In this document: positions 1 to 7,665 of the stretch, piece by piece
Numbering within the stretch: the first letter of the stretch is position 1
How the letters are laid out: every line of letters starts with the position of its first letter
Source: Cupriavidus pauculus
GTDB lineage: Bacteria; Pseudomonadota; Gammaproteobacteria; Burkholderiales; Burkholderiaceae
Reading direction: 5' to 3'
Assembly (NCBI RefSeq): GCF_008693385.1
Contig: NZ_CP044065.1
Location: 1,550,001 to 1,614,000, forward strand
Length of the DNA stretch: 64,000 nt
The notes under the pieces: generated by a model
What the model was told of the DNA's origin: nothing
What the model saw: only the letters and a program-made list of their open reading frames with translations
The model's database searches: none
Program-made: the position numbers and the translations under genes

Positions 1-1
1 G

Positions 2-595
2 GGCGTCGAGCCCGAAGTCAACTACCTGTTCCATGGTCCGCTCGGCCTGCAGACGCGGGACCTGACGTGGAAGCCCGAGTACCGCAAGGCCGTGCAGACC
101 TCGTTCGACACGCTCAAGCTGCTCAAGCGCGCCGATGGGGACCTCGACGTCAACGCATTTATCGACGACAGCTTTGTGCGCGCCGCGTTCAAGGCGGAGA
201 AGCTCGACTACGACGCCGCGCTGCGCGACTACGCACAACTGCCGCTCAAGGCGAACGATGCGGCCACCGGCAAGCGCATCGACCACTTCGACCGCGTGGC
301 ACAGGTGTGGGTCAAGGGCGAAGCGCGCGTGCGCAGCTACGCGTCGCCCGAAGCCGCGGTGCAGGCGCTGGGCGCGTTGCAGCGCGACGGGAAGGAAGTC
401 CGCGCGTTCTACGCACAGGACAGAGAGTCCGGCATCAAGCTGCTCGGCAACCAGGCATGGTTCACACGCGATGGCGAGGGCCGCCTCAACGCGTTCCTGC
501 TGAAGGCGCGCGCGCAGGCATGGGCCAGCCAGCACGGTGGCCAGGTCATCGATTACGCGGCGGCGCGGCAACCGTCTGCACTCGCGGCACGCTAG
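2..595 (+). CDS. ABC transporter substrate-binding protein, C-terminal part (5' truncated)
   Basis: The reading frame is open from the first bases of the window (G-V-E-P-E-V-N-Y) to a TAG, so only the C-terminal ~197 residues are present. A permease of the nitrate/sulfonate/taurine class and its ATPase follow directly, so this is inferred to be the periplasmic receptor of that importer. The last ~90 residues do not look like a normal receptor tail: they carry a segment ending in QHGGQVIDYAAA that resembles the end of NosL-type copper chaperone domains. A receptor-NosL-like fusion is therefore possible. The ligand cannot be told from what is visible. Confidence 0.6.
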   Translation, partial: GVEPEVNYLFHGPLGLQTRDLTWKPEYRKAVQTSFDTLKLLKRADGDLDVNAFIDDSFVRAAFKAEKLDYDAALRDYAQLPLKANDAATGKRIDHFDRVAQVWVKGEARVRSYASPEAAVQALGALQRDGKEVRAFYAQDRESGIKLLGNQAWFTRDGEGRLNAFLLKARAQAWASQHGGQVIDYAAARQPSALAAR

Positions 596-604
596 GAGGG
601 CACG

Positions 605-1468
605 ATGACGAGCCACGCCCTGCCTGGCACCTCCGGCAGCTCCGGCGCGCCGTCCGCCACGGCCACGCCCGCGGTTGCCGCGCGGCGCATTCGCCCGGCC
701 CGCCTCGCGCTGCAGATCGCGTCGCTCGCGCTGTGCCTGCTGGGGTGGCACGTCGCGACTCGCTACCGGCTGCACTTCGGCGTGGTCACGTTCGAGAACG
801 TGCCGACACCGTCCGAAACATTCGAGGCCGCCTGGACGCTGCTGCAGTCCCCGAAGCTGCTGCGCCATCTGGGCAGCAGCCTCTCGCGGGTCGGCTGGGG
901 ATACCTGTCGGCGGCCGTGCTCGGCACGCTCGCCGGCCTGCTGATCGGCCGCTCCACGTGGATACGGCTCGGCCTGTTGCCGCCGCTCGAGGTATTGCGG
1001 CCCATTCCGGCCGTCGCTTGGATTCCGCTTGCGATCCTGATGTTTCCGTCATCCGAGGTGTCGATGATCTTCATCACGTTCACGGGCGCATTCTTTCCGA
1101 TCCTGCTCGGGGCCATTCATGGCGCCGAGTCGGTGGACCCGCGCCTCGTCGCCTCGGCGCGCAGCCTGGGTGCCGGCCAATGGTCCGTCCTGCGCGAAGT
1201 CGTGCTGCCCGGCGCCGCACAGGGCATCGTGACCGGACTCGCCATCGGCATGGGCACGTCGTGGTTCTGCCTCGTCACCGCGGAAATGATCTCGGGCCAG
1301 TTCGGCATCGGGTACTACACGTGGGAGTCGTACACCGTGCAGCGCTATCCCGACATCGTCGTCGGCATGCTGCTGATCGGCCTGCTCGGCATGGGCAGCA
1401 GCGCGCTGGTGCGCGTGGCGGGCCGGCTCGTCACGCCCTGGCTGGCGGTATCGGGGAGCGCGCGATGA
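605..1468 (+). CDS. ABC transporter permease (SsuC/TauC/NrtB class)
   Basis: A 287-residue integral membrane protein with about six hydrophobic segments. The cytoplasmic loop SARSLGAGQWSVLREVVLPGA matches the EAA motif (EAA---G-------P) that docks on the ATPase in the binding-protein-dependent permease family. The start ATG lies 9 nt after the receptor stop, preceded by GGAGGGCACG, a good ribosome binding site. The stop overlaps the next start by ATGA. It should form the transmembrane channel for the receptor upstream; the family imports nitrate, sulfonates, taurine or related small organic anions, but the substrate here is unknown. Confidence 0.85.
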   Translation: MTSHALPGTSGSSGAPSATATPAVAARRIRPARLALQIASLALCLLGWHVATRYRLHFGVVTFENVPTPSETFEAAWTLLQSPKLLRHLGSSLSRVGWGYLSAAVLGTLAGLLIGRSTWIRLGLLPPLEVLRPIPAVAWIPLAILMFPSSEVSMIFITFTGAFFPILLGAIHGAESVDPRLVASARSLGAGQWSVLREVVLPGAAQGIVTGLAIGMGTSWFCLVTAEMISGQFGIGYYTWESYTVQRYPDIVVGMLLIGLLGMGSSALVRVAGRLVTPWLAVSGSAR

Positions 1469-2340
1469 GCGGCCCCACGCATGACGCGCGCCAGGGTGCC
1501 GTGGCGCTCGACGGCCTTTCCATCGCGCTGGGCTCCGGCGCGCAACGCTTCACGGCGGTTCGCGATGTCAGCCTGTCGATCGCGCCCGGCGAATTCGTCT
1601 GCGTGCTCGGCCCGTCCGGCTGCGGCAAGTCCACGCTGCTGGGCGTGCTGGCCGGGCATATCGCGCCCGCCGCGGGACGCGCCACGCTGGATGGCACGCC
1701 GATCGACGGCCCGCATCCCGAACGTGGCATGGTATTCCAGCACCACACGCTGTTCCCGTGGCGCCGGACGATCGACAACGTGGCATTCGGACTCAAGATG
1801 CGCGGCGTGGGCCGCGAGGAACGTCGCCGCCGCAGCGCGGCCTTGCTCGGCCGCGTGGGCCTTGCCGATTTCGCCGATCGCTATCCGTCGCAGTTGTCGG
1901 GCGGCATGCAGCAGCGCGCGGAAATCGCCCGCGTGATGATCGGGGGTCCGCGCATCCTGCTGATGGATGAACCGTTCGGCGCGCTGGACGCGCAGACGCG
2001 CGCCATGATGCAGGCGCTGCTGCTCGACGTCTGGGGCGACTATCGGCCCACGGTCGTGTTCGTCACGCACGATATCGACGAGGCGCTGTTCCTCGCGGAC
2101 CGCATCGTCGTGATGAGCCCGGGCCCCGGCACGATCATCGAGGATCTGCGCGTCCCGTTTGCGCGGCCGCGCGAGCGCAGCGAGACGCGAGACCTCGTGA
2201 CCGAGCCCGCGTTCATCGAGCTCAAGCGGCATCTGCTCGCGCTGCTGCGCCATCGCGAGCCCGCCTTACCCGCGGCCCGGCTGAGCCCGCTTGGCGACGG
2301 CCGCGCATCGCCCCCCTCTTCTTCCGTTTCCAGCTTCTGA
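1465..2340 (+). CDS. ABC transporter ATP-binding protein (NrtD/SsuB class)
   Basis: A 291-residue ABC ATPase. Walker A GPSGCGKSTLL, Q-loop FQHHTLFPW, signature LSGGMQQR, Walker B ILLMDEP and the switch His in FVTHD are all intact. The start was placed at the ATG overlapping the permease stop (ATGA); the frame stays open far upstream, but that extension is antisense/out-of-frame shadow over the receptor and permease. The ~40-residue tail after the ABC fold is Pro/Ser rich and probably unstructured. It powers the importer encoded by the two preceding genes. Confidence 0.88.
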   Translation: MSGPTHDARQGAVALDGLSIALGSGAQRFTAVRDVSLSIAPGEFVCVLGPSGCGKSTLLGVLAGHIAPAAGRATLDGTPIDGPHPERGMVFQHHTLFPWRRTIDNVAFGLKMRGVGREERRRRSAALLGRVGLADFADRYPSQLSGGMQQRAEIARVMIGGPRILLMDEPFGALDAQTRAMMQALLLDVWGDYRPTVVFVTHDIDEALFLADRIVVMSPGPGTIIEDLRVPFARPRERSETRDLVTEPAFIELKRHLLALLRHREPALPAARLSPLGDGRASPPSSSVSSF

Positions 2341-2351
2341 TCTCCGTGACC

Positions 2352-3299
2352 ATGACCGACCCCCGCTTTGCCGCTGCCGATCCCGCCGTACGGCGTCTTG
2401 CCGTTATCGATGCCACCGAAAGCGAGGACGAAGCGCTGCTGCCAGAGGTCGCCGCCGCGCTGCGGCGCGATGCCGATGCCGGCGTGCGGCGCACGGCCGC
2501 CGAACATCTGGCCGCATGGGAAGCACCGGCGGCCGTTGCCGCCCTGTGCGATGCGCTCGGCGACGCCGACGCGGCAACGCGCCAGGCGGCGGCGGACAGC
2601 CTCTCCGCGCTCAAGGACCCCGCGCTCGGGCATCTGTTGCTCGCGCGTCTGGCCGGGACCGATGCGTTCGCGCGCGCGGCGCTGCTGCGTGCATTGCGCG
2701 AGTTGCGATTGCCGGAGAGCATTGCGGCCGCGCAGGGCGCGTTGGCCGATCCTGTATCCGCGGTGCGGCGCGAGGCCGTGGGCGTGCTTGGCTGGCTGCG
2801 TCACGAGCCATCCCTGCCCGCGCTGTCCGCGCTCGCGGGCGGCGACAGCGATGCCGATGTGCGGCGCGCCGCGATCGGCGCGCTCGGCTTTGCCCACGAC
2901 GATAGCGTGCTGCCACCGCTGCTCGGCGCGCTGCGCGATGCGCACTGGCAGGTGCGCGAGGAAGCGGCCGTGACCCTTGGCAAGCTGCGGCTGCGTGCCG
3001 CGCGCGCGGGGCTCGAGGCCGCGCTCGACGACGAATACTGGCAGGTCACGCTGCAGGCCGCGCGGGCGCTGGGCCGGCTCGGCGAGCGGGCCAGTGCGAC
3101 GGTGGTGGCGGGTCTGCTCGCGTTTCCGCTCAGCAACGTGCGCAAGGAGGCCGCGCTCGCGCTGGGCGAACTGGCCGAAGCGCGTGACACGGCCATCCTC
3201 GCGGTGCTCGAGGCCGCGCTGGGCGATGGCGATCCCGAGGTGCGCAAATCCGCGCGCATCGCCATCGCGCAGATTCGCGAACGGGTGTCGGCCGCCTAG
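2352..3299 (+). CDS. HEAT-repeat protein linked to ABC importer
   Basis: A 315-residue soluble protein made almost wholly of ~30-residue alpha-helical HEAT/PBS-lyase-type repeats, visible as recurring 'AAxALGxLxDxxAxxxLxxALxD..WxVRxxAAxALGxL' periodicity (for example around DAHWQVREEAAVTLGKL). No enzymatic motif is seen. It begins 11 nt after the ATPase stop and is probably the last gene of that operon. A GTG six bases upstream (2346) is an alternative start; neither has a strong ribosome binding site. HEAT repeats usually serve as protein-protein scaffolds; the role beside an ABC importer is not known. Confidence 0.75.
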   Translation: MTDPRFAAADPAVRRLAVIDATESEDEALLPEVAAALRRDADAGVRRTAAEHLAAWEAPAAVAALCDALGDADAATRQAAADSLSALKDPALGHLLLARLAGTDAFARAALLRALRELRLPESIAAAQGALADPVSAVRREAVGVLGWLRHEPSLPALSALAGGDSDADVRRAAIGALGFAHDDSVLPPLLGALRDAHWQVREEAAVTLGKLRLRAARAGLEAALDDEYWQVTLQAARALGRLGERASATVVAGLLAFPLSNVRKEAALALGELAEARDTAILAVLEAALGDGDPEVRKSARIAIAQIRERVSAA

Positions 3300-3332
3300 G
3301 CGGGCCCCGCTGCCGGCCGCGCCGGATTGGCG

Positions 3333-4313
3333 TCAATCCACGTGAATATTCGCCTGCTTCACGATATCGCCGTACATGCGCAGATCGGCATCCACCTGCT
3401 TGCGGAACTCGGCCGGCGTGTTGCCTGACGGCACGATGCCGAGCGTCAGCAGCCGATCGCGGGTCTCCGGTTCGCTGACCACGGCGTTGAGCGTCTTCTG
3501 CAGCTTGTCGACGATCGGCGCGGGCGTCTTCGCCGGGGCGAACAGTCCCACCCACGAGTTCACCTCAATATTGGCGATGCCGGATTCGATCATCGTCGGC
3601 ACGTCGGGCAGCGACGGCACGCGCGTGGCCGACGAGACCGCGATCGCGGTGGCCTTGCCGTTCTTCACGAACTGATGCGCGCCGGCCACGGCCGTGTACA
3701 GCACCGGCAGATTGCCGCCGACGAGGTCGCCCATCGCCTGTCCGCCGCCCTTGTACGGCACGTGCGTCATCTTGATGCCCGTGCGCGCCTTGAGCAGTTC
3801 ACCGGCAAGGTGTGGCGTGCTACCGGTGCCCGCGCTGCCGTACGACAGTCCATCGGGCAGCGTCTTCGAGTACGCGACGAGGTCTTTCAGGTTCCTGGCC
3901 GGCACGCCCGGATTGGCCACGAGAATCAGCGCCGCGTCACCGATCTTGCTGATCGGCGCGAAATCCTTGAGCGTGTCGAACGGCACCTTCGCATAGACAT
4001 GCGGATTGATGACCATCGTGCCGTCGAAGCCGAGCAGGAGCGTATAGCCATCGGGCTCCGACAGCGCGACCTGCTGCGTGCCGATATTGCCCGACGCGCC
4101 CGGCTTGTTCTCCACCACGACCGATTGTCCGAGCCGCTGCCCCAGCCGGTCCGCCACCACGCGCGCGCTCGTGTCCGCGACCCCGCCCGGCGCGAACGGC
4201 ACGATCAGCCGTATCGGCCGCGCGGGATAGCTCTGCGCGTGCGCGGGCACGGCTGTCCCCATAGCCGCCGCCATGGCGGCCATGGCCAACATCATCTGAC
4301 GTCGTTGCATCAT
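3333..4313 (-). CDS. Bug/TctC-family periplasmic receptor
   Basis: A 326-residue tripartite-tricarboxylate-type solute receptor. A signal peptide ends at AHAQ-SYPARPIRLIVPF; the family hallmarks PFAPGGVADTSARVVA, ENKPGASGNIGTQ and YGSAGTGSTPHLAGE follow. The ribosome binding site GGGGGAG sits just before the double ATG. It is the last gene of the minus-strand run from the CoA transferase at 7518, 26 nt behind another receptor of the same family. These receptors bind small carboxylates in the periplasm; no TctA/TctB membrane partner is encoded nearby, as is usual for Bug expansions in Burkholderiaceae. Confidence 0.9.
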   Translation of the reverse strand: MMQRRQMMLAMAAMAAAMGTAVPAHAQSYPARPIRLIVPFAPGGVADTSARVVADRLGQRLGQSVVVENKPGASGNIGTQQVALSEPDGYTLLLGFDGTMVINPHVYAKVPFDTLKDFAPISKIGDAALILVANPGVPARNLKDLVAYSKTLPDGLSYGSAGTGSTPHLAGELLKARTGIKMTHVPYKGGGQAMGDLVGGNLPVLYTAVAGAHQFVKNGKATAIAVSSATRVPSLPDVPTMIESGIANIEVNSWVGLFAPAKTPAPIVDKLQKTLNAVVSEPETRDRLLTLGIVPSGNTPAEFRKQVDADLRMYGDIVKQANIHVD

Positions 4314-4339
4314 GTCTCCCCCTTATTGTTGTTTGCAGC

Positions 4340-5311
4340 TTATTCAGGCTGAATCCCGCCGCGTTGCGCGACGGCCGCCCACTTTCGCGTCTCCGATACG
4401 ATGAATTCGTTGAACTGCGCCGGCGGCGTGAGCACGACGTTCGCGCCCTGGTCGTGCATCTGCTTGGCAACCGCGGGGTCCGACGTCACGCGGCGCAGGT
4501 CCGCATTGATCTGGTTCACGACCTGTTGCGGCATGCCCTTCGGTCCGAACAGGCCATACCAGTTCAGCGATTCCACACCCGTGAGGCCCGCTTCCTTGAA
4601 CGTCATGGCGTCGGGGAAGATCGACATGCGCTCGTCCGCGGCCACGCCGATCACGCGCAGATTGCCGCCCTGCACATGCGGCATCGCGGTCAGCACGCTC
4701 GTAAAGCCCATGTCCAGATGGCCGCCGATGACATCGACCATGATCTGCGCGCCGCCCTTGTACGGCACCGAAACCGTCTGCAGCTGGCCGATCTGGCGGA
4801 ACAGTTCGCCGGTCAGGCGCGTCGTCCCTTCCGAATACCCAACGCCGAGCGGCTGCTTGCGCGCGGCCTCGACGAGGTCTTTCAGATTCTTGTACGGGCT
4901 CTTCTTCGACACGACGAGCACCATCGGCGAGATGGCGAGCCGCGTGATCGGTGTAAACGCGGCCGCGGTGTCGTACGGCATGCTCTTCATCAGCACCGGG
5001 TTGATCGCATGCGAACCCACGACCATCATCAGCGTGTAGCCGTCGGCCGAGGACTTCGCGACGTGGCTCGTGCCGATGACGCCGTTGGCGCCGGGGCGGT
5101 TTTCCACCACGACCGACTGGCCCCATAGTTCGGAAAGTTTCTGCGCGACGAGGCGGCTGACGATATCGGTGCCGCCGCCAGGCGCATAGGGAACGATTAG
5201 CGTGACGGGCTTTTCCGGCCATTTGCCGGCGGCCTGCGCGGGCAGCATGGCGCCAGGCAGGCCCAGCGACAATACGAAAAGGGCAATACGAATCCAACTG
5301 CGATGCAGCAT
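4340..5311 (-). CDS. Bug/TctC-family periplasmic receptor
   Basis: A 323-residue receptor starting MLHRSWIRIALF with a signal peptide that ends near AQAA-GKWPEKPVTLIVPYA. Family motifs PYAPGGGTDIVSRLVA, ENRPGANGVIGT and VPYKGGAQIMVDVIGG are present. The open frame runs on to 5866, but that part covers the lyase gene in another frame, so the start is set at 5311, preceded by GGAGACAG. It sits 59 nt downstream of the lyase and 26 nt upstream of a second Bug gene, implying one catabolic/uptake operon with two different receptors. Confidence 0.9.
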   Translation of the reverse strand: MLHRSWIRIALFVLSLGLPGAMLPAQAAGKWPEKPVTLIVPYAPGGGTDIVSRLVAQKLSELWGQSVVVENRPGANGVIGTSHVAKSSADGYTLMMVVGSHAINPVLMKSMPYDTAAAFTPITRLAISPMVLVVSKKSPYKNLKDLVEAARKQPLGVGYSEGTTRLTGELFRQIGQLQTVSVPYKGGAQIMVDVIGGHLDMGFTSVLTAMPHVQGGNLRVIGVAADERMSIFPDAMTFKEAGLTGVESLNWYGLFGPKGMPQQVVNQINADLRRVTSDPAVAKQMHDQGANVVLTPPAQFNEFIVSETRKWAAVAQRGGIQPE

Positions 5312-5370
5312 GTCTGTCTCCGGAATGTTGTCGTTGTGTTCGGTGTTTGGGGTACGGCGGTCGTTCAGGG

Positions 5371-6309
5371 TTATGCGGCCTCCCTGTTGCGTTCCGCTTC
5401 CTTCGCGTAGTGCCTGCGCAGCCAGGCGATCGATCGGCCGCCGAGCGGTCGCCCGAGGACCGATTCGGCAAACGCCACGGCATCGAGCAGCCCGCGCAGA
5501 TCGATGCCCGTGGCGAATCCGCTGCGCTCCGCCATCAGCACGAGGTCTTCCGTGGCGAGATTGCCGGCCGCGCCGGGCGCGAACGGACAGCCGCCGATAC
5601 CGCCCACGCTCGCATCGAAATGCCGAATGCCGGCTTCCAGCGCGGCCCATGCATTGGCGGCACCGAGTCCGCGCGTATCGTGGAAGTGCACGGCCAGCCG
5701 ATCGGCACCGATCGATGCCACCAGTTCGTTCATGCGGATCTTGACCGCGCCCGGAGCGGCGGCACCGATGGTGTCCGCGATGACGATGCGATCGGCACCG
5801 GCCGCCTGCATGCGTCCGGACAGGCGCAGCACGACGTCCAGCGGCACGTCGCCCTCGAACGGGCATTCGAACGCCACGGCGACATAGGCACGCGTGCGCA
5901 GGCCAAGGCGCCGCGCCTCGATCAACGTGCGCTCGCTGACCTCGGTGGCCGCGTCGAGGTCCATGTTGATATTGCGTTCGTTCATCGTGCGCGTGGCCGA
6001 CAGCACCACGGCGATCTCGCGCGCGCCGGCCGCATGGGCACGTTCGAGGCCCTTGAGGTTGGGCACCAGCGCGGAGGTCTGCAAGCCGGGCAGCGCGCTG
6101 TTCAGCCGCGGGACGAGGTCGGCCGCGTCGGCCATCTGCGGCACGGCTTTCGGCGAGACGAAGCTGGTGACCTCGACGCTCGGCACGCCCGCGGCGGCGA
6201 GCCGCCGGACGAGTTCGAGCTTGTCGTCGGTGGACACGTGGATGGCCTGGTTCTGCAGGCCGTCTCGCGGCGAGACGTCGGTAATGACGATGCGATCGGT
6301 GGTTGCCAT
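5371..6309 (-). CDS. Hydroxymethylglutaryl-CoA lyase-family enzyme
   Basis: A 312-residue TIM-barrel protein. The N-terminal ITDVSPRDGLQNQ, the metal-binding HFHDTRG and the C-terminal active-site loop GGCPFAPGAAGN (catalytic Cys) are all present, so a working 3-hydroxy-acyl-CoA aldol-type lyase is expected. HMG-CoA lyases split HMG-CoA to acetyl-CoA and acetoacetate; many Burkholderiaceae paralogues paired with a CoA transferase probably act on related alkyl-malyl/citramalyl-type thioesters. The start has TGAGGAGACATC just before it, 8 nt behind the CoA transferase. Most likely the transferase makes the CoA ester that this enzyme cleaves. Confidence 0.87.
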   Translation of the reverse strand: MATTDRIVITDVSPRDGLQNQAIHVSTDDKLELVRRLAAAGVPSVEVTSFVSPKAVPQMADAADLVPRLNSALPGLQTSALVPNLKGLERAHAAGAREIAVVLSATRTMNERNINMDLDAATEVSERTLIEARRLGLRTRAYVAVAFECPFEGDVPLDVVLRLSGRMQAAGADRIVIADTIGAAAPGAVKIRMNELVASIGADRLAVHFHDTRGLGAANAWAALEAGIRHFDASVGGIGGCPFAPGAAGNLATEDLVLMAERSGFATGIDLRGLLDAVAFAESVLGRPLGGRSIAWLRRHYAKEAERNREAA

Positions 6310-6318
6310 GATGTCTCC

Positions 6319-7518
6319 TCAGCCGATCGCGCCGTCGGCGCGCAGCGCCTCCACGCGGCCCGCGTCATAGCCGAGCCAGTCGCGCAGCACGGACTCGGTA
6401 TGCTCGCCCAGCGAAGGCGGACACGTATAGGCAGGCTCGGCCACGGCCGACAGCTTGACGGGGTTGCCCGGCATGCCGATGGTTTCGCCGGTCTTGAGCG
6501 TGACCTCGCGCACCATGTCGCGCGCGCGGACCTGGCGGTCGTTGAGCGCCTGCGCAAAATCGTTGACGGGACTGCACGGGATGCGCGCCTGGCGCAGCTT
6601 GTCCAGCCAGTACGCCGACGATTCCTGACGCAGTTCATCGGCGATGATGCCGTCGATATGCGCCTTGTCCGCATAGCGGCCCGGCTGCCGCGCGTATTCG
6701 GGGCGGCGCAGGTCCGGATGCTCGATCACGCTCAGAAAGCGCTCGAAGAACGCGTCGCCGATACACGCGATGACGATATAGCCGTCGCGCGTCGGATACG
6801 TGTTGTACGGCACGTGCACGAAGTGGCTATTGCCGATCCGGTCCGGCACATGGCCCGACATCAGGTGCATGGTCGCCATGTAGTTGAGCATCGAGATCTG
6901 CGCGTCGAGCATCGAGATATCGACGTGTTGCCCACGCCCGGTCTGCTCGCGCGCGCTCAATGCCGCGAGCACGCCGATGGCGCCGAAGATGCCGCCGCCG
7001 AGATCGCCGATGGGAATGCCGCTGCGCACGGGCGAGCCATCGCTCATGCCCGTGATGGACATGCCGCCGCCCATGGCCTGGACGACCTGGTCGAACGCGG
7101 GATGCTGCGTGTCCGGGCCCGTCTGGCCGAAGCCCGTGACCGAGCACGTGATGATGCGCGGGTTGATCTCGGAGAGCGTGGCGTAGTCGATACCGAGGCG
7201 CGTGGTCACGCCGGCGCTGAAGTTGTCGAACACCACGTCGGCGCGGCGGACCAGATCGAGAAAGACCGCGCGGCCCGCCTCGCTCTTCAGGTCCACGCAG
7301 ACGCTTTCCTTGTTCCGGTTCAGCGTGAGGAAGTACGCCCCCATGCCGTCGCGCGCGTAATCGTCGCTGTCCGCCAGCAGCTTGCGCGTACCCTCGCCCG
7401 CGCCCGGCGGCTCCACCTTGATGGTTCGCGCGCCGAGATCGGCGAGCAGCATGGTTCCGTATGGGCCGGACAGCATATGGGTCAGGTCCAGTACGGTGAT
7501 GTGTTCAAGCGCCTGCAT
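6319..7518 (-). CDS. CaiB/BaiF family CoA transferase
   Basis: A 399-residue class III CoA transferase. The start of the fold (VLDLTHMLSGPYGTMLLADLGA), the KVEPPG element, and the catalytic Asp region HVDISMLDAQ are clear. The family moves CoA between carboxylates without acetate-kinase chemistry. The start at 7518 (MQALEH) has GGAGGAG four bases upstream and lies about 21 nt downstream of a predicted sigma-54 transcription start; the longer frame to 7545 would begin upstream of that transcription start and is therefore disfavoured. It is the first gene of an operon with the lyase and two Bug receptors. Confidence 0.88.
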   Translation of the reverse strand: MQALEHITVLDLTHMLSGPYGTMLLADLGARTIKVEPPGAGEGTRKLLADSDDYARDGMGAYFLTLNRNKESVCVDLKSEAGRAVFLDLVRRADVVFDNFSAGVTTRLGIDYATLSEINPRIITCSVTGFGQTGPDTQHPAFDQVVQAMGGGMSITGMSDGSPVRSGIPIGDLGGGIFGAIGVLAALSAREQTGRGQHVDISMLDAQISMLNYMATMHLMSGHVPDRIGNSHFVHVPYNTYPTRDGYIVIACIGDAFFERFLSVIEHPDLRRPEYARQPGRYADKAHIDGIIADELRQESSAYWLDKLRQARIPCSPVNDFAQALNDRQVRARDMVREVTLKTGETIGMPGNPVKLSAVAEPAYTCPPSLGEHTESVLRDWLGYDAGRVEALRADGAIG

Positions 7519-7549
7519 CGTCTCCTCCATGTATGGTTGAGACACCTAT

Positions 7550-7565
7550 CGCAACCTGCATGCCA
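7550..7565 (-). promoter_or_regulatory. Sigma-54 (-24/-12) promoter of the CoA-transferase operon
   Basis: On the minus strand this reads TGGCATGCAGGTTGCG. Compared with the sigma-54 consensus TGGCACG-N4-TTGC(A/T) the invariant GG and GC are present with correct spacing, with mismatches only at the C of CACG and at the last base. The predicted start of transcription (~7539) is 21 nt before the chosen ATG. A PrpR-type sigma-54 activator gene is divergent and adjacent. Confidence 0.75.
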
Positions 7566-7600
7566 TGGCAAAGCGCATTGATTTTTAAGCGTTTTTTCTT

Positions 7601-7618
7601 TCGCATCGATCGATGCGA
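7601..7618. promoter_or_regulatory. 18-bp perfect palindrome, probable activator site
   Basis: TCGCATCGATCGATGCGA is its own reverse complement. It lies ~36-68 bp upstream of the -24 element of the CoA-transferase promoter and ~40 bp before the activator gene, a fitting place for an enhancer or autoregulatory operator. Assignment to the neighbouring PrpR-type protein is inference. Confidence 0.45.
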
Positions 7619-7619
7619 C

Positions 7620-7665
7620 GTTGCATGAGACGTTTCATGAAACAATGGCGCAACCTCCATGCAAC
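7620..7665. promoter_or_regulatory. Nested inverted repeats at the activator start
   Basis: GTTGCATG (7620-7627) is mirrored by CATGCAAC (7658-7665), and a perfect 12-bp palindrome GTTTCATGAAAC lies between (7632-7643). The right arm covers the activator start codon, so binding here could repress the activator's own expression. The protein bound is not known. Confidence 0.4.

Noticed and set aside
5347..7581. A 744-residue + strand frame
   Set aside because: Antisense to the lyase and CoA transferase genes, which carry intact active-site motifs.
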